Shown here in pieces: positions 37,080-45,300 of a DNA stretch of 64,000 bases. The stretch comes from Allorhodopirellula heiligendammensis (GTDB taxonomy: Bacteria > Planctomycetota > Planctomycetia > Pirellulales > Pirellulaceae). Every line of letters starts with the position of its first letter. Position 1 is the stretch's first letter. Position numbers and translations under genes: made by a program. Under the pieces are notes generated by a model. That model ran no database searches. It was given only the letters and a program-made list of their open reading frames with translations, and was not told the origin of the DNA. The stretch covers positions 1,911,739-1,975,738 of the forward strand of contig NZ_SJPU01000002.1 of the NCBI RefSeq assembly GCF_007860105.1, written 5' to 3'.

Positions 37080-38405
37080 ATGGGTACACCATTTTCCGCC
37101 AAAACGCAGCTCGCTTCGATCACCGAAGTTTTACGCACGATCGCCGGGCCGCTGGACCTGAACGTCTCTGTTAGGCTGTGGGATGGCAGCGTGGTACCTT
37201 TGGGCCCCAATGCAGACGGGCGTCTGATCCTCTCGCTCTCTGGCCCTGGCGTGATCGGCTCGATGCTGCGGCGTCCGACCCTCGAAACTCTCGTACGCCT
37301 GTACGCGACCGGGCATATCGAATTCGAAGGTGGTGATCTGATCGAATTCACCAAAGCTCTTCGCACTGAGAGATCTAACCGGGCCGAACTGAAGAAGATT
37401 AGCAAGGCGATGGTGGTGCGGAAAACAATCCCCTTCCTATTCGCCAAAACCAAGACTGGCGATCTCGATCACGGGTATCGCGATGATATGGTCGGACGCA
37501 AGGAGTCGGCGCGAAACAACACCGACTACATTCAGTTCCATTATGACGTCGGTAATGATTTCTATAAACTGTTCTTGGGCGAAGAGATGCAGTACACCTG
37601 CGGCTACTTCACCGATTGGTCAAACTCGCTCGACCAAGCCCAACATGACAAGCTGAATATGATCTGCCGCAAACTACGGCTCGAGCCAGGCGAGCGGATG
37701 CTCGACATCGGCTGCGGTTGGGGCGGGTTGATCTGTCACGCCGCCAAGCACTTCGGCGTGACCGCCCACGGCGTGACGCTCTCGCAAGAACAACATGACT
37801 TTGCCAAAGCCAAGATCGAACGCCTTGGGTTGCAGGATCAGGTCACGGTCGAAATCTGCGACTACGCTGACCACCAGGGAACCTACGACAAGATCAGCAG
37901 CATCGGGATGTCCGAGCACATCGGCGCAGCTAACTACCCTCGCTATTTTGGGAAAATCAATTCCATGCTCCGAGATCGCGGCGTGATGCTCAATCACGCG
38001 ATCGCACGCCGAGCCAAGACAAGCAAAAAAGCTGCCCAACGAATTCGTCCCGAACGCCAGTTTATCCTGAAGTACATCTTCCCTGGTTCGGAACTGACTC
38101 CGGTCGGTGAAACAACCGAGAGCCTCGAGCTGAACGGCTTTGAAGTCCATGATGTGGAATCATGGCGTGAACACTATGCCCACACCACGCGGTTCTGGTG
38201 TCAGAATCTATCGGCCAATCGCGAGCAAGCGATTGAGTTGGTGGGTCGTGAGAAATACAACTTATGGGTCGCTTACCTGGCCGGAGCCTCAGCTGGTTTT
38301 ACCGCGGGATCGATCAAGCTCTATCAGGTTGTCGCTACAAAGCGGGCCAAGAAAGGTTTGTCAGGCATGCCTCCCACACGCGAGCACCTCTATCGGGCCG
38401 CCTAA
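37080..38405 (+). CDS. cfa: cyclopropane-fatty-acyl-phospholipid synthase-like methyltransferase
   Basis: The 441-residue enzyme belongs to the CFA/mycolic acid methyltransferase family, which transfers a methylene from S-adenosylmethionine to unsaturated acyl chains of membrane lipids. The SAM site is RMLDIGCGWGGLICHAAK (about 200), followed by HGVTLSQEQHDFA and a SIGMSEHIG segment. QYTCGYFTDWSNSLDQAQ near 180 is family-typical. The N-terminal domain (1-140) includes the sterol-carrier-like part that many CFA enzymes carry. It stands alone, divergent from the DUF3302 gene. Confidence 0.92.
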   Translation: MGTPFSAKTQLASITEVLRTIAGPLDLNVSVRLWDGSVVPLGPNADGRLILSLSGPGVIGSMLRRPTLETLVRLYATGHIEFEGGDLIEFTKALRTERSNRAELKKISKAMVVRKTIPFLFAKTKTGDLDHGYRDDMVGRKESARNNTDYIQFHYDVGNDFYKLFLGEEMQYTCGYFTDWSNSLDQAQHDKLNMICRKLRLEPGERMLDIGCGWGGLICHAAKHFGVTAHGVTLSQEQHDFAKAKIERLGLQDQVTVEICDYADHQGTYDKISSIGMSEHIGAANYPRYFGKINSMLRDRGVMLNHAIARRAKTSKKAAQRIRPERQFILKYIFPGSELTPVGETTESLELNGFEVHDVESWREHYAHTTRFWCQNLSANREQAIELVGREKYNLWVAYLAGASAGFTAGSIKLYQVVATKRAKKGLSGMPPTREHLYRAA

Positions 38406-38988
38406 GTCGCCAGACGGCAGCGTTTTTTACTGGCTGAGCCAGATGTCGCACAGGCATCCGCTCGCCTCTTGAGGAACCAACGTTCTAGAAAGGTTGGTGC
38501 TGGTGGGGCTGGGAGCGTCCGATGTGGCTGGCACCCATTGAGCTAGTCCCCAATTCCCGTACCACCGACGGCGCGATTTAAGATGCTGCCGTGTGGATGC
38601 CCTGGTCGGGGGCTGAGAAAGGGGCCACCCATGAGTGAGAAAGGGGCCACCCATGGCTGAGAAGTGACACCGAGAAAGGGGCGAGAAAGGGGCCACCCAC
38701 ATAAAAGTGAGAAAGGGGCCACCCACAGAGCGAGAAAGGGGCCACCCATCATGAGAAAGGGGCCACCCATGAGAAAGGGGCCACCCATCATGACATGAGA
38801 AAGGGGCCACCCATAAATTGGACAGTATCCGTGCATACGGCGCGCGACCGACAGAATAAAACCAAGTGCATCGCTGGCAAAATCGGCGATTGGATGCGGA
38901 CGACGCCAGCAAAAATTGCTGACCAGCGACTGACCGCGCAGCGGTCACTGCGAAGGCTGACTTCGAAATCAAAAGAATGGGTATCGGT
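38406..38988. other. 583-bp gene-free region carrying the 18-bp repeat array
   Basis: The region between cfa and the transposase stop contains no supported gene. The open minus-strand frame across it exists only because the repeat units lack stop codons. The repeat array is listed separately. Confidence 0.6.
38611..38817. repeat. array of eight 18-bp repeats, variable spacing
   Basis: Eight copies of GAGAAAGGGGCCACCCAT (two end in C) begin at 38615, 38637, 38683, 38709, 38732, 38753, 38771 and 38797; an 11-base partial copy begins at 38672. Spacers are 4, 28 (including the partial copy), 8, 5, 3, 0 and 8 nt and several contain CAT or ATGA. Within each unit GGG and CCC can pair around GCCA, giving a mini-hairpin. 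All copies point the same way. The next gene is an HUH transposase. Very short irregular spacers rule out a CRISPR array. Confidence 0.85.
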
Positions 38989-40065
38989 TCAGACCGAAGA
39001 GAGGCCCAGCGGGTTTTCGCGGGCACACAACCAGCCTTGACCGCGACGGCACGCTTCACCCGCGAGACTCTCCGGCGTGCCTGCCGCTCGCTTGAAGATG
39101 CGACCAAACTTTCGCACCACGTCGCACCAACCGTGGGTGTCCAAGCCGATCCGCTGCAAGATCGGGGTCAGGTGATCTGGAATGCGACCGATCTTATCGG
39201 CACGCAACTGGCGGCCTGTCCAATCGAGCAATTCCAAATACCTCGCCATCGGTACCGGTAAAAATCCCTTATTGCTCGCCCGACGTCCAGATGGCTCCAC
39301 TGCGGGACCGACGTCATCGAATCGCTCATCAATCTCGATGGGACTCATCCAACCGCTACGCCGTCGACGACGACTCCGCTCCCAGTCGTGAGTGCTCGGC
39401 CGACTCCGATCTTCTCGTTCGCTAAGATCATCGATCCGATCCTTCGCTCCGGTGTAATCACTGGTCTCCGGAGTTTCCGCCAGCGCCGCACGAATCGGAT
39501 TCAGATCAACGTACGCCGCACACACGAGCAAACTGGATTCATCGAGCAAAATTTGTGCTCGATAACGACCTTCCCAAAAATGGCCGGTAACTTTTTCTTC
39601 GGCGTTGCTACGCCGAGCAATGTTTTCAGCCGTGCAGCGCATCCACCAACTGATATCTGACAATCGCGAGCGTCTTTCAGCGAGCACTTCAGGCTGATTG
39701 AGAATCATGTCCAGTTCCGGCTTGCTGGGGGCGGCGGGCGAACCATCTTCATTTCGCCGCCGAGGAAACAACCGCAACCAACGCCTCGCCACCTCCTCGT
39801 CGGACCAGGCCGCCACAACGTCCGCCCGACTGCGCAGGACAAGGTGAATGTGGTTATGCATCACCGAAAAAGTCAAGCAATCCACCGCGAAGACCGAAGC
39901 TAGGAACTCCAGTCGATCACGAATCCAACCTCGCCGGTGCTCGTAGGAATTGCCCGTCAACGGATCGTCTCCACAGAGAAACGCACGACGCACGCACCTC
40001 TGAATGCAATGCACCACCTGCACTTCGGATGGATCGAGAACTTCACCACGAGCTTGACGAGGCAT
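38989..40065 (-). CDS. REP-associated / IS200-like HUH tyrosine transposase (RAYT)
   Basis: The 358-residue protein has the Y1 transposase signature: MPRQARGE start, the HUH motif HNHIHL (H72 and H74), the GHFWEGRYRAQILLDE block (about 161-176) and AYVDLNPIRAAL, where Y185 is the likely catalytic tyrosine. HUH transposases cut one DNA strand with a covalent 5'-phosphotyrosine. The C-terminal third (about 220-358) is extra compared with IS200. No insertion-sequence terminal repeats or target duplications are seen. The repeat array lies 172 bp past the stop, which fits a transposase-repeat pair. The ATG at 40065 is preferred over 40092. Confidence 0.85.
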   Translation of the reverse strand: MPRQARGEVLDPSEVQVVHCIQRCVRRAFLCGDDPLTGNSYEHRRGWIRDRLEFLASVFAVDCLTFSVMHNHIHLVLRSRADVVAAWSDEEVARRWLRLFPRRRNEDGSPAAPSKPELDMILNQPEVLAERRSRLSDISWWMRCTAENIARRSNAEEKVTGHFWEGRYRAQILLDESSLLVCAAYVDLNPIRAALAETPETSDYTGAKDRIDDLSEREDRSRPSTHDWERSRRRRRSGWMSPIEIDERFDDVGPAVEPSGRRASNKGFLPVPMARYLELLDWTGRQLRADKIGRIPDHLTPILQRIGLDTHGWCDVVRKFGRIFKRAAGTPESLAGEACRRGQGWLCARENPLGLSSV

Positions 40066-40199
40066 CACATCGACTCCGGAGCAGAGGACCATCAGGGCCG
40101 CACAACCGGTACGACCATTGCCATCTTACGCTCTTGAGCAGGACGGTCAAGCAGAAATTGCCTGTCCCTTTCTACCCCGTGAAGAGAACCCACGCCTGG

Positions 40200-40265
40200 G
40201 CGGCTTCGTGCCGCAAAGATGGCGGACTTCGTGTCCGCCAACAAGAAAAGCCACCTTGCGGTGGC
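40200..40265. repeat. cluster of three hairpins, last one a possible terminator
   Basis: GCGGC-TTCGT-GCCGC (40200-40214), GGCGGAC-TTCGT-GTCCGCC (40221-40239) and GCCACC-TTGC-GGTGGC (40250-40265) follow each other. On the minus strand the last stem has a GCAA loop and is followed by TTTTCTTG, so it can end transcription of the gene whose stop is at 40311. Confidence 0.5.
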
Positions 40266-40310
40266 CTTTAAAAGCGTCGTTTTTCTCCGGTTCACTGTGT
40301 GGGTTATCGC

Positions 40311-40886
40311 CTAATCGGTACCGGACACCTTACTTTTCTCCGACACCTTTGATCTCTCCCATTGATCGGTCTTGAGAGCATTTCCAATGCGTCTGTGGTA
40401 CCAAAAAACAACTAGGGCTGCGGCCAAAACTAGATTCGACACCGTTAGAATCGCGAGGGTCTTTATGAAACAATTTTCACCAAAGCTACGAAGGCCAACT
40501 ACACGCAAATCATAATCTTGTTTGAGCAACCCTGGTGGAACTCGCATATTGACAAGGACATCGCAGCTGTGTGGCCGATCACTTGGGTATTCACTGTGGC
40601 TTATAGTCAAGCATTGATGACCTACAACGCGAGCGTCAACGCGGATATCCTCTCCCTCGAGAATAGCAATCAATACCTTATGCCTGTATTTAAGTCGATT
40701 TGCACCGACACTCGCTTCGAAATCTGAGCCAATCACCTCGAGTTTTGCCTGTCTGTAACTATCGCGGTGGACTAAAAAGCGAACTCGCCCTATTTGCTCA
40801 TGAACGTTTAACCCAGATAGAATTATCCCCACTATTAGTAACGGAAATCGCACTCGGCCTAAAATTAAATACGTTCGCCGAAGCAT
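40311..40886 (-). CDS. small membrane protein, possible immunity protein of the RHS tip
   Basis: The 191-residue protein has an N-terminal membrane helix (about residues 11-28, FPLLIVGIILSG), a soluble middle and a C-terminal helix near 150-165 (LTVSNLVLAAALVVFWY). No family is recognised. It starts 28 bp after the RHS-tip stop on the same strand, the position normally held by an immunity gene. The extreme C-terminus is encoded by a short direct repeat (units from 40321 and 40340) and may be variable. The ATG at 40886 is used; longer forms lack a good start. Confidence 0.5.
   Translation of the reverse strand: MLRRTYLILGRVRFPLLIVGIILSGLNVHEQIGRVRFLVHRDSYRQAKLEVIGSDFEASVGANRLKYRHKVLIAILEGEDIRVDARVVGHQCLTISHSEYPSDRPHSCDVLVNMRVPPGLLKQDYDLRVVGLRSFGENCFIKTLAILTVSNLVLAAALVVFWYHRRIGNALKTDQWERSKVSEKSKVSGTD
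40321..40350. repeat. short direct repeat at the 3' end of the membrane-protein gene
   Basis: CCGGACACCTTACTTTTCT is followed by a second shorter unit CCGACACCTTT. The repeat encodes KVSEKSKVSGT on the minus strand. It is a second small repeat type beside the HUH transposase. Confidence 0.4.
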
Positions 40887-40914
40887 GCTCTCTTGGCTCG
40901 GCGATCGCAACGCC

Positions 40915-42048
40915 TTAGTTTGCTTCACAGCACCGACCACCACCAATTTTTTTCGCAAGTGAGCCCGAGATTGAACCGCCAACGTCGATCGAAGCGCCTA
41001 CGGTCCCCGAGAAGCCCATTCCAACGCTGCCTTCAATATCGTCTGGAAACTCGGTCTCGGTACTCACCGGAAGGTTGGCTGATCCGTGAATTCCAATGAA
41101 GATACCAGCCTGCGCTCTGACGAAAATTGTGCCGGTAATCTCGGCACCCTCAGTCGGGCAGGGACCGCTCGAATTTTCGCCTTTTACTCCACCGCCCTTA
41201 TTCGGGCCTGGGCACAGTCGTTCCTTTTCTCTGAGATAGTTCTTTCGTTTGATTTTCACCCCAGGAAAGCACGGACGATCAATTCGATCATTTCTTCCCC
41301 CGGTTCCCTTTTTTGGTGGTTTTTGAGCAGCTACAGACACACCCAATTGATAGTACACTTCCACGGACACACTTACTATTGCGTAGATCTCTTCTATCCC
41401 GTTGCTGCAGCAAGTGCTTATTTTCGCATCCGCTGCAATCTCGAAATTCACTGTCCCTGGGCCGAGTGGAACAGACCAGTTGAGTGTTCCGCCAAGCGAC
41501 ACTGAATTGAGAAGACCTTGTCCTGAAAGCAATCCCGACGGATCGACAAAACTAAGAGACATATAGTTGGAGTATAGAGCAAATCCATCCTCGTACCCGA
41601 TCGGATCTCTGGAGCAGAATCTACCAGCCACCGAGTCGTACATGCGGGCACGGTAGTGGTACAGCGTCAGGGCCTCGTCGAACTCACGACCCGTGTACGT
41701 ATACCGGTTGTTGTCAACACTGACGGTGCGTGCTGTGCCCGAAGCATCGGTGATCGTAGGCGTACCATACGCATCGTAGGCGTACCTTTCGGTGATCGCA
41801 CCACCGCCGTTGGTCAGGGCGATGACGCTGTACTGTTGGCCGCGGTGGCAGTGGGACAGGTTGCTGCTGATTGTTCTTACAGTTGGGGCGTCATTGTTAA
41901 AGTGGGTGATCGCATCGGGGCCGCAAAATCTCATGGTGCCTTGGATCCGCTTGCGAGGTGATGCATCGGGAGATCGAGTTGGATACCGCCAATGCTCGCC
42001 CGTGAGGCAATTGTACCTCTTCACCGTTCCAAAGGTGCTGCGGTGCAC
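40915..42048 (-). CDS. truncated RHS tip with C-terminal variable region
   Basis: The reading frame holds only the last part of an RHS core (about residues 66-172): QQYSVIALTNGGGAITERYA, DAYGTPTITDASGT, YTYTGREFDEALTLYHYRAR and the end motif SRDPIGYEDG to FVDPSG. A 205-residue variable C-terminus follows, Gly/Lys/Cys-rich and ending GGGRCCEAN, which I cannot assign to a toxin family. YD-repeats and any secretion signal are missing upstream, so it is a displaced RHS tip or a degraded gene. The GTG at 42048 is doubtful. Confidence 0.6.
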   Translation of the reverse strand: MHRSTFGTVKRYNCLTGEHWRYPTRSPDASPRKRIQGTMRFCGPDAITHFNNDAPTVRTISSNLSHCHRGQQYSVIALTNGGGAITERYAYDAYGTPTITDASGTARTVSVDNNRYTYTGREFDEALTLYHYRARMYDSVAGRFCSRDPIGYEDGFALYSNYMSLSFVDPSGLLSGQGLLNSVSLGGTLNWSVPLGPGTVNFEIAADAKISTCCSNGIEEIYAIVSVSVEVYYQLGVSVAAQKPPKKGTGGRNDRIDRPCFPGVKIKRKNYLREKERLCPGPNKGGGVKGENSSGPCPTEGAEITGTIFVRAQAGIFIGIHGSANLPVSTETEFPDDIEGSVGMGFSGTVGASIDVGGSISGSLAKKIGGGRCCEAN

Positions 42049-42054
42049 GCCCTT

Positions 42055-42102
42055 GCCGGTTGAATAGCGTGCGGGTTGAATGGCGTGCCGGTTGAGGCGA
42101 AC
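42055..42102. repeat. three imperfect 16-bp tandem repeats
   Basis: GCCGGTTGAATAGCGT, GCGGGTTGAATGGCGT and GCCGGTTGAGGCGAAC follow without gaps between the RHS fragment and the FAD dehydrogenase gene. Confidence 0.6.
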
Positions 42103-42237
42103 GGGGTTGAGTCAGTGATGATCCAGGCAGGCTGTCGCCGATGGGTGACTGCGCTACAATGGGGCCACCATCTCTGGACGGACGTCCAGGGGCTGAATAC
42201 GACTGTCTCTCCGTCGCCCACCAAAGCATGACTGTTC

Positions 42238-45180
42238 ATGAGAATGACCGCCACCGCCAAACCCAATGCTGCCGAATGGGAGCAACTTGCTCGCTCCATG
42301 GACGGCGATCTGCATACCGGCGATCTGATGCGGCGAATCTATGCCACCGACGCTTCGGCCTATCAAGAGATGCCAGCGGCAGTGGCAATTCCGAAGTCGG
42401 AAAATGATATCTGCGGTTTGATCCGGTTCGCGCGCCAGCACCACATCGGCTTGATTCCACGCACCGCCGGCACGTCGCTGGCCGGTCAAGTCGTGGGCAG
42501 CGGCATTGTCGTCGACGTCTCCCGCCATTTTACAGAGATCCTCGAGGTCAACGCCGCTGAAGGGTGGGTGCGGGTGCAGCCTGGCGTGATTCGCAATGAA
42601 CTCAATCGCCATTTGGCGCCCTTGGGTTATTGGTTTGCTCCGGAAACCTCGACACAGAATCGGGCTATGATCGGCGGGATGGTGGGGAACAATTCCTGTG
42701 GGAGCAACAGCCTGAAATTCGGCAGTACCCGGGATCATCTGCTCGAGCTTCGCGGGTTTCTGTCTGATGGCAGCGCGACGACGTTTACTGCATTGACGGT
42801 TGATCAGGTTTCGGAAAAGTGCAGCGGTCCCGATTCACTCGAAACGCGAATCTATCAGCACACACGCGATCGACTCAGCGATCCCTCGGTGCGGGCGGAG
42901 ATTACTCGCGAGTTTCCGAAACCAACCATCCACCGGCGAAACACCGGTTACGCACTGGACATGTTGATGAACTCTGATGAGCCATTCAACTTCTGCAAAT
43001 TGGTCGCTGGGAGCGAGGGGACTCTGTTTTTCACAACCGAGATCAAGCTGCGGATCTTGCCGTTGCCACCGCCGCGGAGCGGATTGCTGTGCGCACATTT
43101 TGACAACGTGAAAGACGCTCTCACGGCTACCTTGGTCGCAGTCAAGTTTGATATTAACGCATGCGAGCTGATCGACGATGTCATCCTCGGCTGTACTCAG
43201 CGAAGTTCCGAACACCGCCAGAACCGGTTTTTTATCGAAGGTGATCCGGCTGCGATTCTCGTTACCGAAGTGCGTGGTGACAGCGATGAGGAAGTGCAAC
43301 GTGCGGCCGAACGGATTGCGGCGGCGATGTCTGCTGCCGGCTTGGGATATCACTTTCCGATCCTGCTGGGCAGCGACTGCGAGCGGGTTTGGGATCTGCG
43401 AAAAGCAGGCTTGGGCTTGCTCGGCAATATTCCGGGTGACGACAAAACCGTACCGGTCATCGAAGACACGGCTGTCGACGTCCAAGACCTTCCCGCGTAC
43501 ATCGCTGAAATCGGCGACACACTCGAAGCAAACTTCGGCCTGAAGTGCGTCCACTACGCACACGCTGGCTCGGGCGAAATACATTTGCGGCCGATCATCA
43601 ATCTCAAGACGGAAGATGGCAAGCGGTTGTTCCGCGATGTGGCCTCGACTGTTGCGACAATCGTTAAAAAATATCGTGGCTCGCTGTCGGGCGAGCATGG
43701 TGACGGTCGCCTCCGTGGAGAGTTCTTGCAGCAGATGATTGGTCCTGCTAACTATGAGCTGGTCCGTGAATATAAAAGCGTGTGGGACCCTGACGGCGTG
43801 TTCAATCCGAACAAAATTGTCGACACACCTCAGATGAACGAGTCGCTGAGGTACCGGCCGGGTCAGACATCGGGTGAGAACATTGCGACGATCTTCGATT
43901 TCTCGGCGAATCAAGGCATACTCCGCGCCGCTGAGATGTGCAACGGGTCGGGCGATTGTCGCAAAACGCAGCTCGCCGGAGGGGTGATGTGTCCGAGCTA
44001 CATGGCGACACGCAACGAGCGAGATACGACGCGAGCGCGTGCGAATACCCTACGGCAAATACTCACCTCATCGACGAAAACAAACCCGTTTGATAACGAG
44101 GAGATTCGAGAGGTGATGGATTTATGCCTGTCCTGTAAGGGGTGTAAGTCGGAATGCCCCTCGACCGTGGACGTCGCTAAGTTGAAGGCTGAATTTCTCC
44201 AGCACTACTATGATGCCAATGGTGTGCCGCTACGCAGTCGCATGATTGCTGGCTACACTCGGGCGCAACGAATGGTCAGCATCGCCCCTTTCCTGTTCAA
44301 TGCGTGCGTACGCACACCGGTGATTCGCCGGTTGCTGAATCGTATCATTGGCTTTCACCCGCAGCGATCGATTCCCACCACCGCGAGGCGAACTTTCAGG
44401 CGATGGTTTCACCAGCGAACACAGCGTTTTGTCGGATTGCCGGCCAACGGACGCAAAGTTCTGCTGTTTGCCGACGAGTTTACCGACTATTCCGAACCTG
44501 AAATTGGGATCGCAGTCGTTGAACTTCTTGAACGTCTGGGGTACGAGGTTGAGATCCCTGACCATCTTGAAAGCGGGCGCAGCTCGATATCGAAGGGGAT
44601 GTTACGCCAAGCTCGGGATATCGCGAGGCAGAACGTTGATTTGCTCAGCGGAGTGGTCAGCGCGGAGGTGCCATTGATCGGCATTGAGCCCTCCGCCATC
44701 CTCTCATTTCGTGATGAGTACCCCGAACTGGTCGGTGACGACAAGAATCTGGATGCGGTGAAACTAGCTGGAAATTGTCTGCTGCTGGATGAATGGTTTG
44801 CTCGCGAGGTTGACGAGGGACGTATCCGCGCGGATGCGTTTGTTGATGACGAGCGCAGCGTGATTGTCCACGGCCATTGTCATCAGAAAGCTCTCGGTAA
44901 CATGCTTTCGTCGCTACAGATGCTGACGCTCCCCACCAATTTTCGCGTCTCGTTAATCCCCAGTGGGTGTTGCGGTATGGCCGGGTCGTTCGGTTACGAG
45001 CGTGAGCACTACGACGTCTCGATGAAGATTGGTGAGCTCGTTCTATTGCCCGCAGTTCGGAAGGCGAGCGAGGACACGATCATTGCCGCAGCGGGTACGT
45101 CCTGCCGCCACCAAATCCGAGACGCCACCCCACGCCGCGCACTGCATCCCGCCGAGATCCTGCGAGACGCGCTGCGCTGA
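42238..45180 (+). CDS. FAD-linked oxidase/Fe-S dehydrogenase, YdiJ-like (D-lactate or D-2-hydroxyglutarate)
   Basis: This 980-residue fusion protein has a PCMH-type FAD domain (about 40-270; GLIPRTAGTSLAGQVVGSG and STQNRAMIGGMVGNNSCGSN), an FAD-oxidase C-domain (to about 530), two [4Fe-4S] segments (CNGSGDCRK...CPS near 567 and CLSCKGCKSECPSTVD near 630) and a CCG domain with HGHCHQKALG and SGCCGMAGSFGYE (about 900). The architecture matches GlcD-GlpC fusions such as E. coli YdiJ, which oxidise D-2-hydroxy acids and pass electrons to the respiratory chain. The substrate is not certain. It may start at the ATG at 42238 or two codons later. Confidence 0.9.
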   Translation: MRMTATAKPNAAEWEQLARSMDGDLHTGDLMRRIYATDASAYQEMPAAVAIPKSENDICGLIRFARQHHIGLIPRTAGTSLAGQVVGSGIVVDVSRHFTEILEVNAAEGWVRVQPGVIRNELNRHLAPLGYWFAPETSTQNRAMIGGMVGNNSCGSNSLKFGSTRDHLLELRGFLSDGSATTFTALTVDQVSEKCSGPDSLETRIYQHTRDRLSDPSVRAEITREFPKPTIHRRNTGYALDMLMNSDEPFNFCKLVAGSEGTLFFTTEIKLRILPLPPPRSGLLCAHFDNVKDALTATLVAVKFDINACELIDDVILGCTQRSSEHRQNRFFIEGDPAAILVTEVRGDSDEEVQRAAERIAAAMSAAGLGYHFPILLGSDCERVWDLRKAGLGLLGNIPGDDKTVPVIEDTAVDVQDLPAYIAEIGDTLEANFGLKCVHYAHAGSGEIHLRPIINLKTEDGKRLFRDVASTVATIVKKYRGSLSGEHGDGRLRGEFLQQMIGPANYELVREYKSVWDPDGVFNPNKIVDTPQMNESLRYRPGQTSGENIATIFDFSANQGILRAAEMCNGSGDCRKTQLAGGVMCPSYMATRNERDTTRARANTLRQILTSSTKTNPFDNEEIREVMDLCLSCKGCKSECPSTVDVAKLKAEFLQHYYDANGVPLRSRMIAGYTRAQRMVSIAPFLFNACVRTPVIRRLLNRIIGFHPQRSIPTTARRTFRRWFHQRTQRFVGLPANGRKVLLFADEFTDYSEPEIGIAVVELLERLGYEVEIPDHLESGRSSISKGMLRQARDIARQNVDLLSGVVSAEVPLIGIEPSAILSFRDEYPELVGDDKNLDAVKLAGNCLLLDEWFAREVDEGRIRADAFVDDERSVIVHGHCHQKALGNMLSSLQMLTLPTNFRVSLIPSGCCGMAGSFGYEREHYDVSMKIGELVLLPAVRKASEDTIIAAAGTSCRHQIRDATPRRALHPAEILRDALR

Positions 45181-45186
45181 AGTCGC

Positions 45187-45296
45187 GGATCGCTCCGTCG
45201 ATCGAGAATAAAACAAGACTGGCGGGAGCGATTGCGCTAAACGCTTCGGGAGACTACGAAAGTGTGAAAGGGAGGTGTGGATCGGCGGAGCGATCC
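45187..45296. repeat. long-range inverted repeat between convergent genes
   Basis: GGATCGCTCCGTCGATC at 45187-45203 matches the complement of GATCGGCGGAGCGATCC at 45280-45296 in 16 of 17 positions, with a 76-nt loop. It lies between the FAD dehydrogenase stop (45180) and the cytochrome-WD40 stop (45301) and could end both transcripts. Confidence 0.5.
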
Positions 45297-45300
45297 ACGA

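Noticed and set aside
38611-38817. CRISPR-like array
   Set aside because: Spacers are 0-28 nt, often shared motifs, and no cas genes are present; the units are too short for CRISPR repeats.
38427-39107. 226-codon minus-strand reading frame through the repeat array
   Set aside because: It is open only because the repeat units lack stops; the peptide is MGGPFL-type repetition and runs into the transposase end.
42835-43914. 359-codon antisense frame inside the FAD dehydrogenase gene
   Set aside because: It lies entirely within a well-supported coding region and has no recognisable domain.
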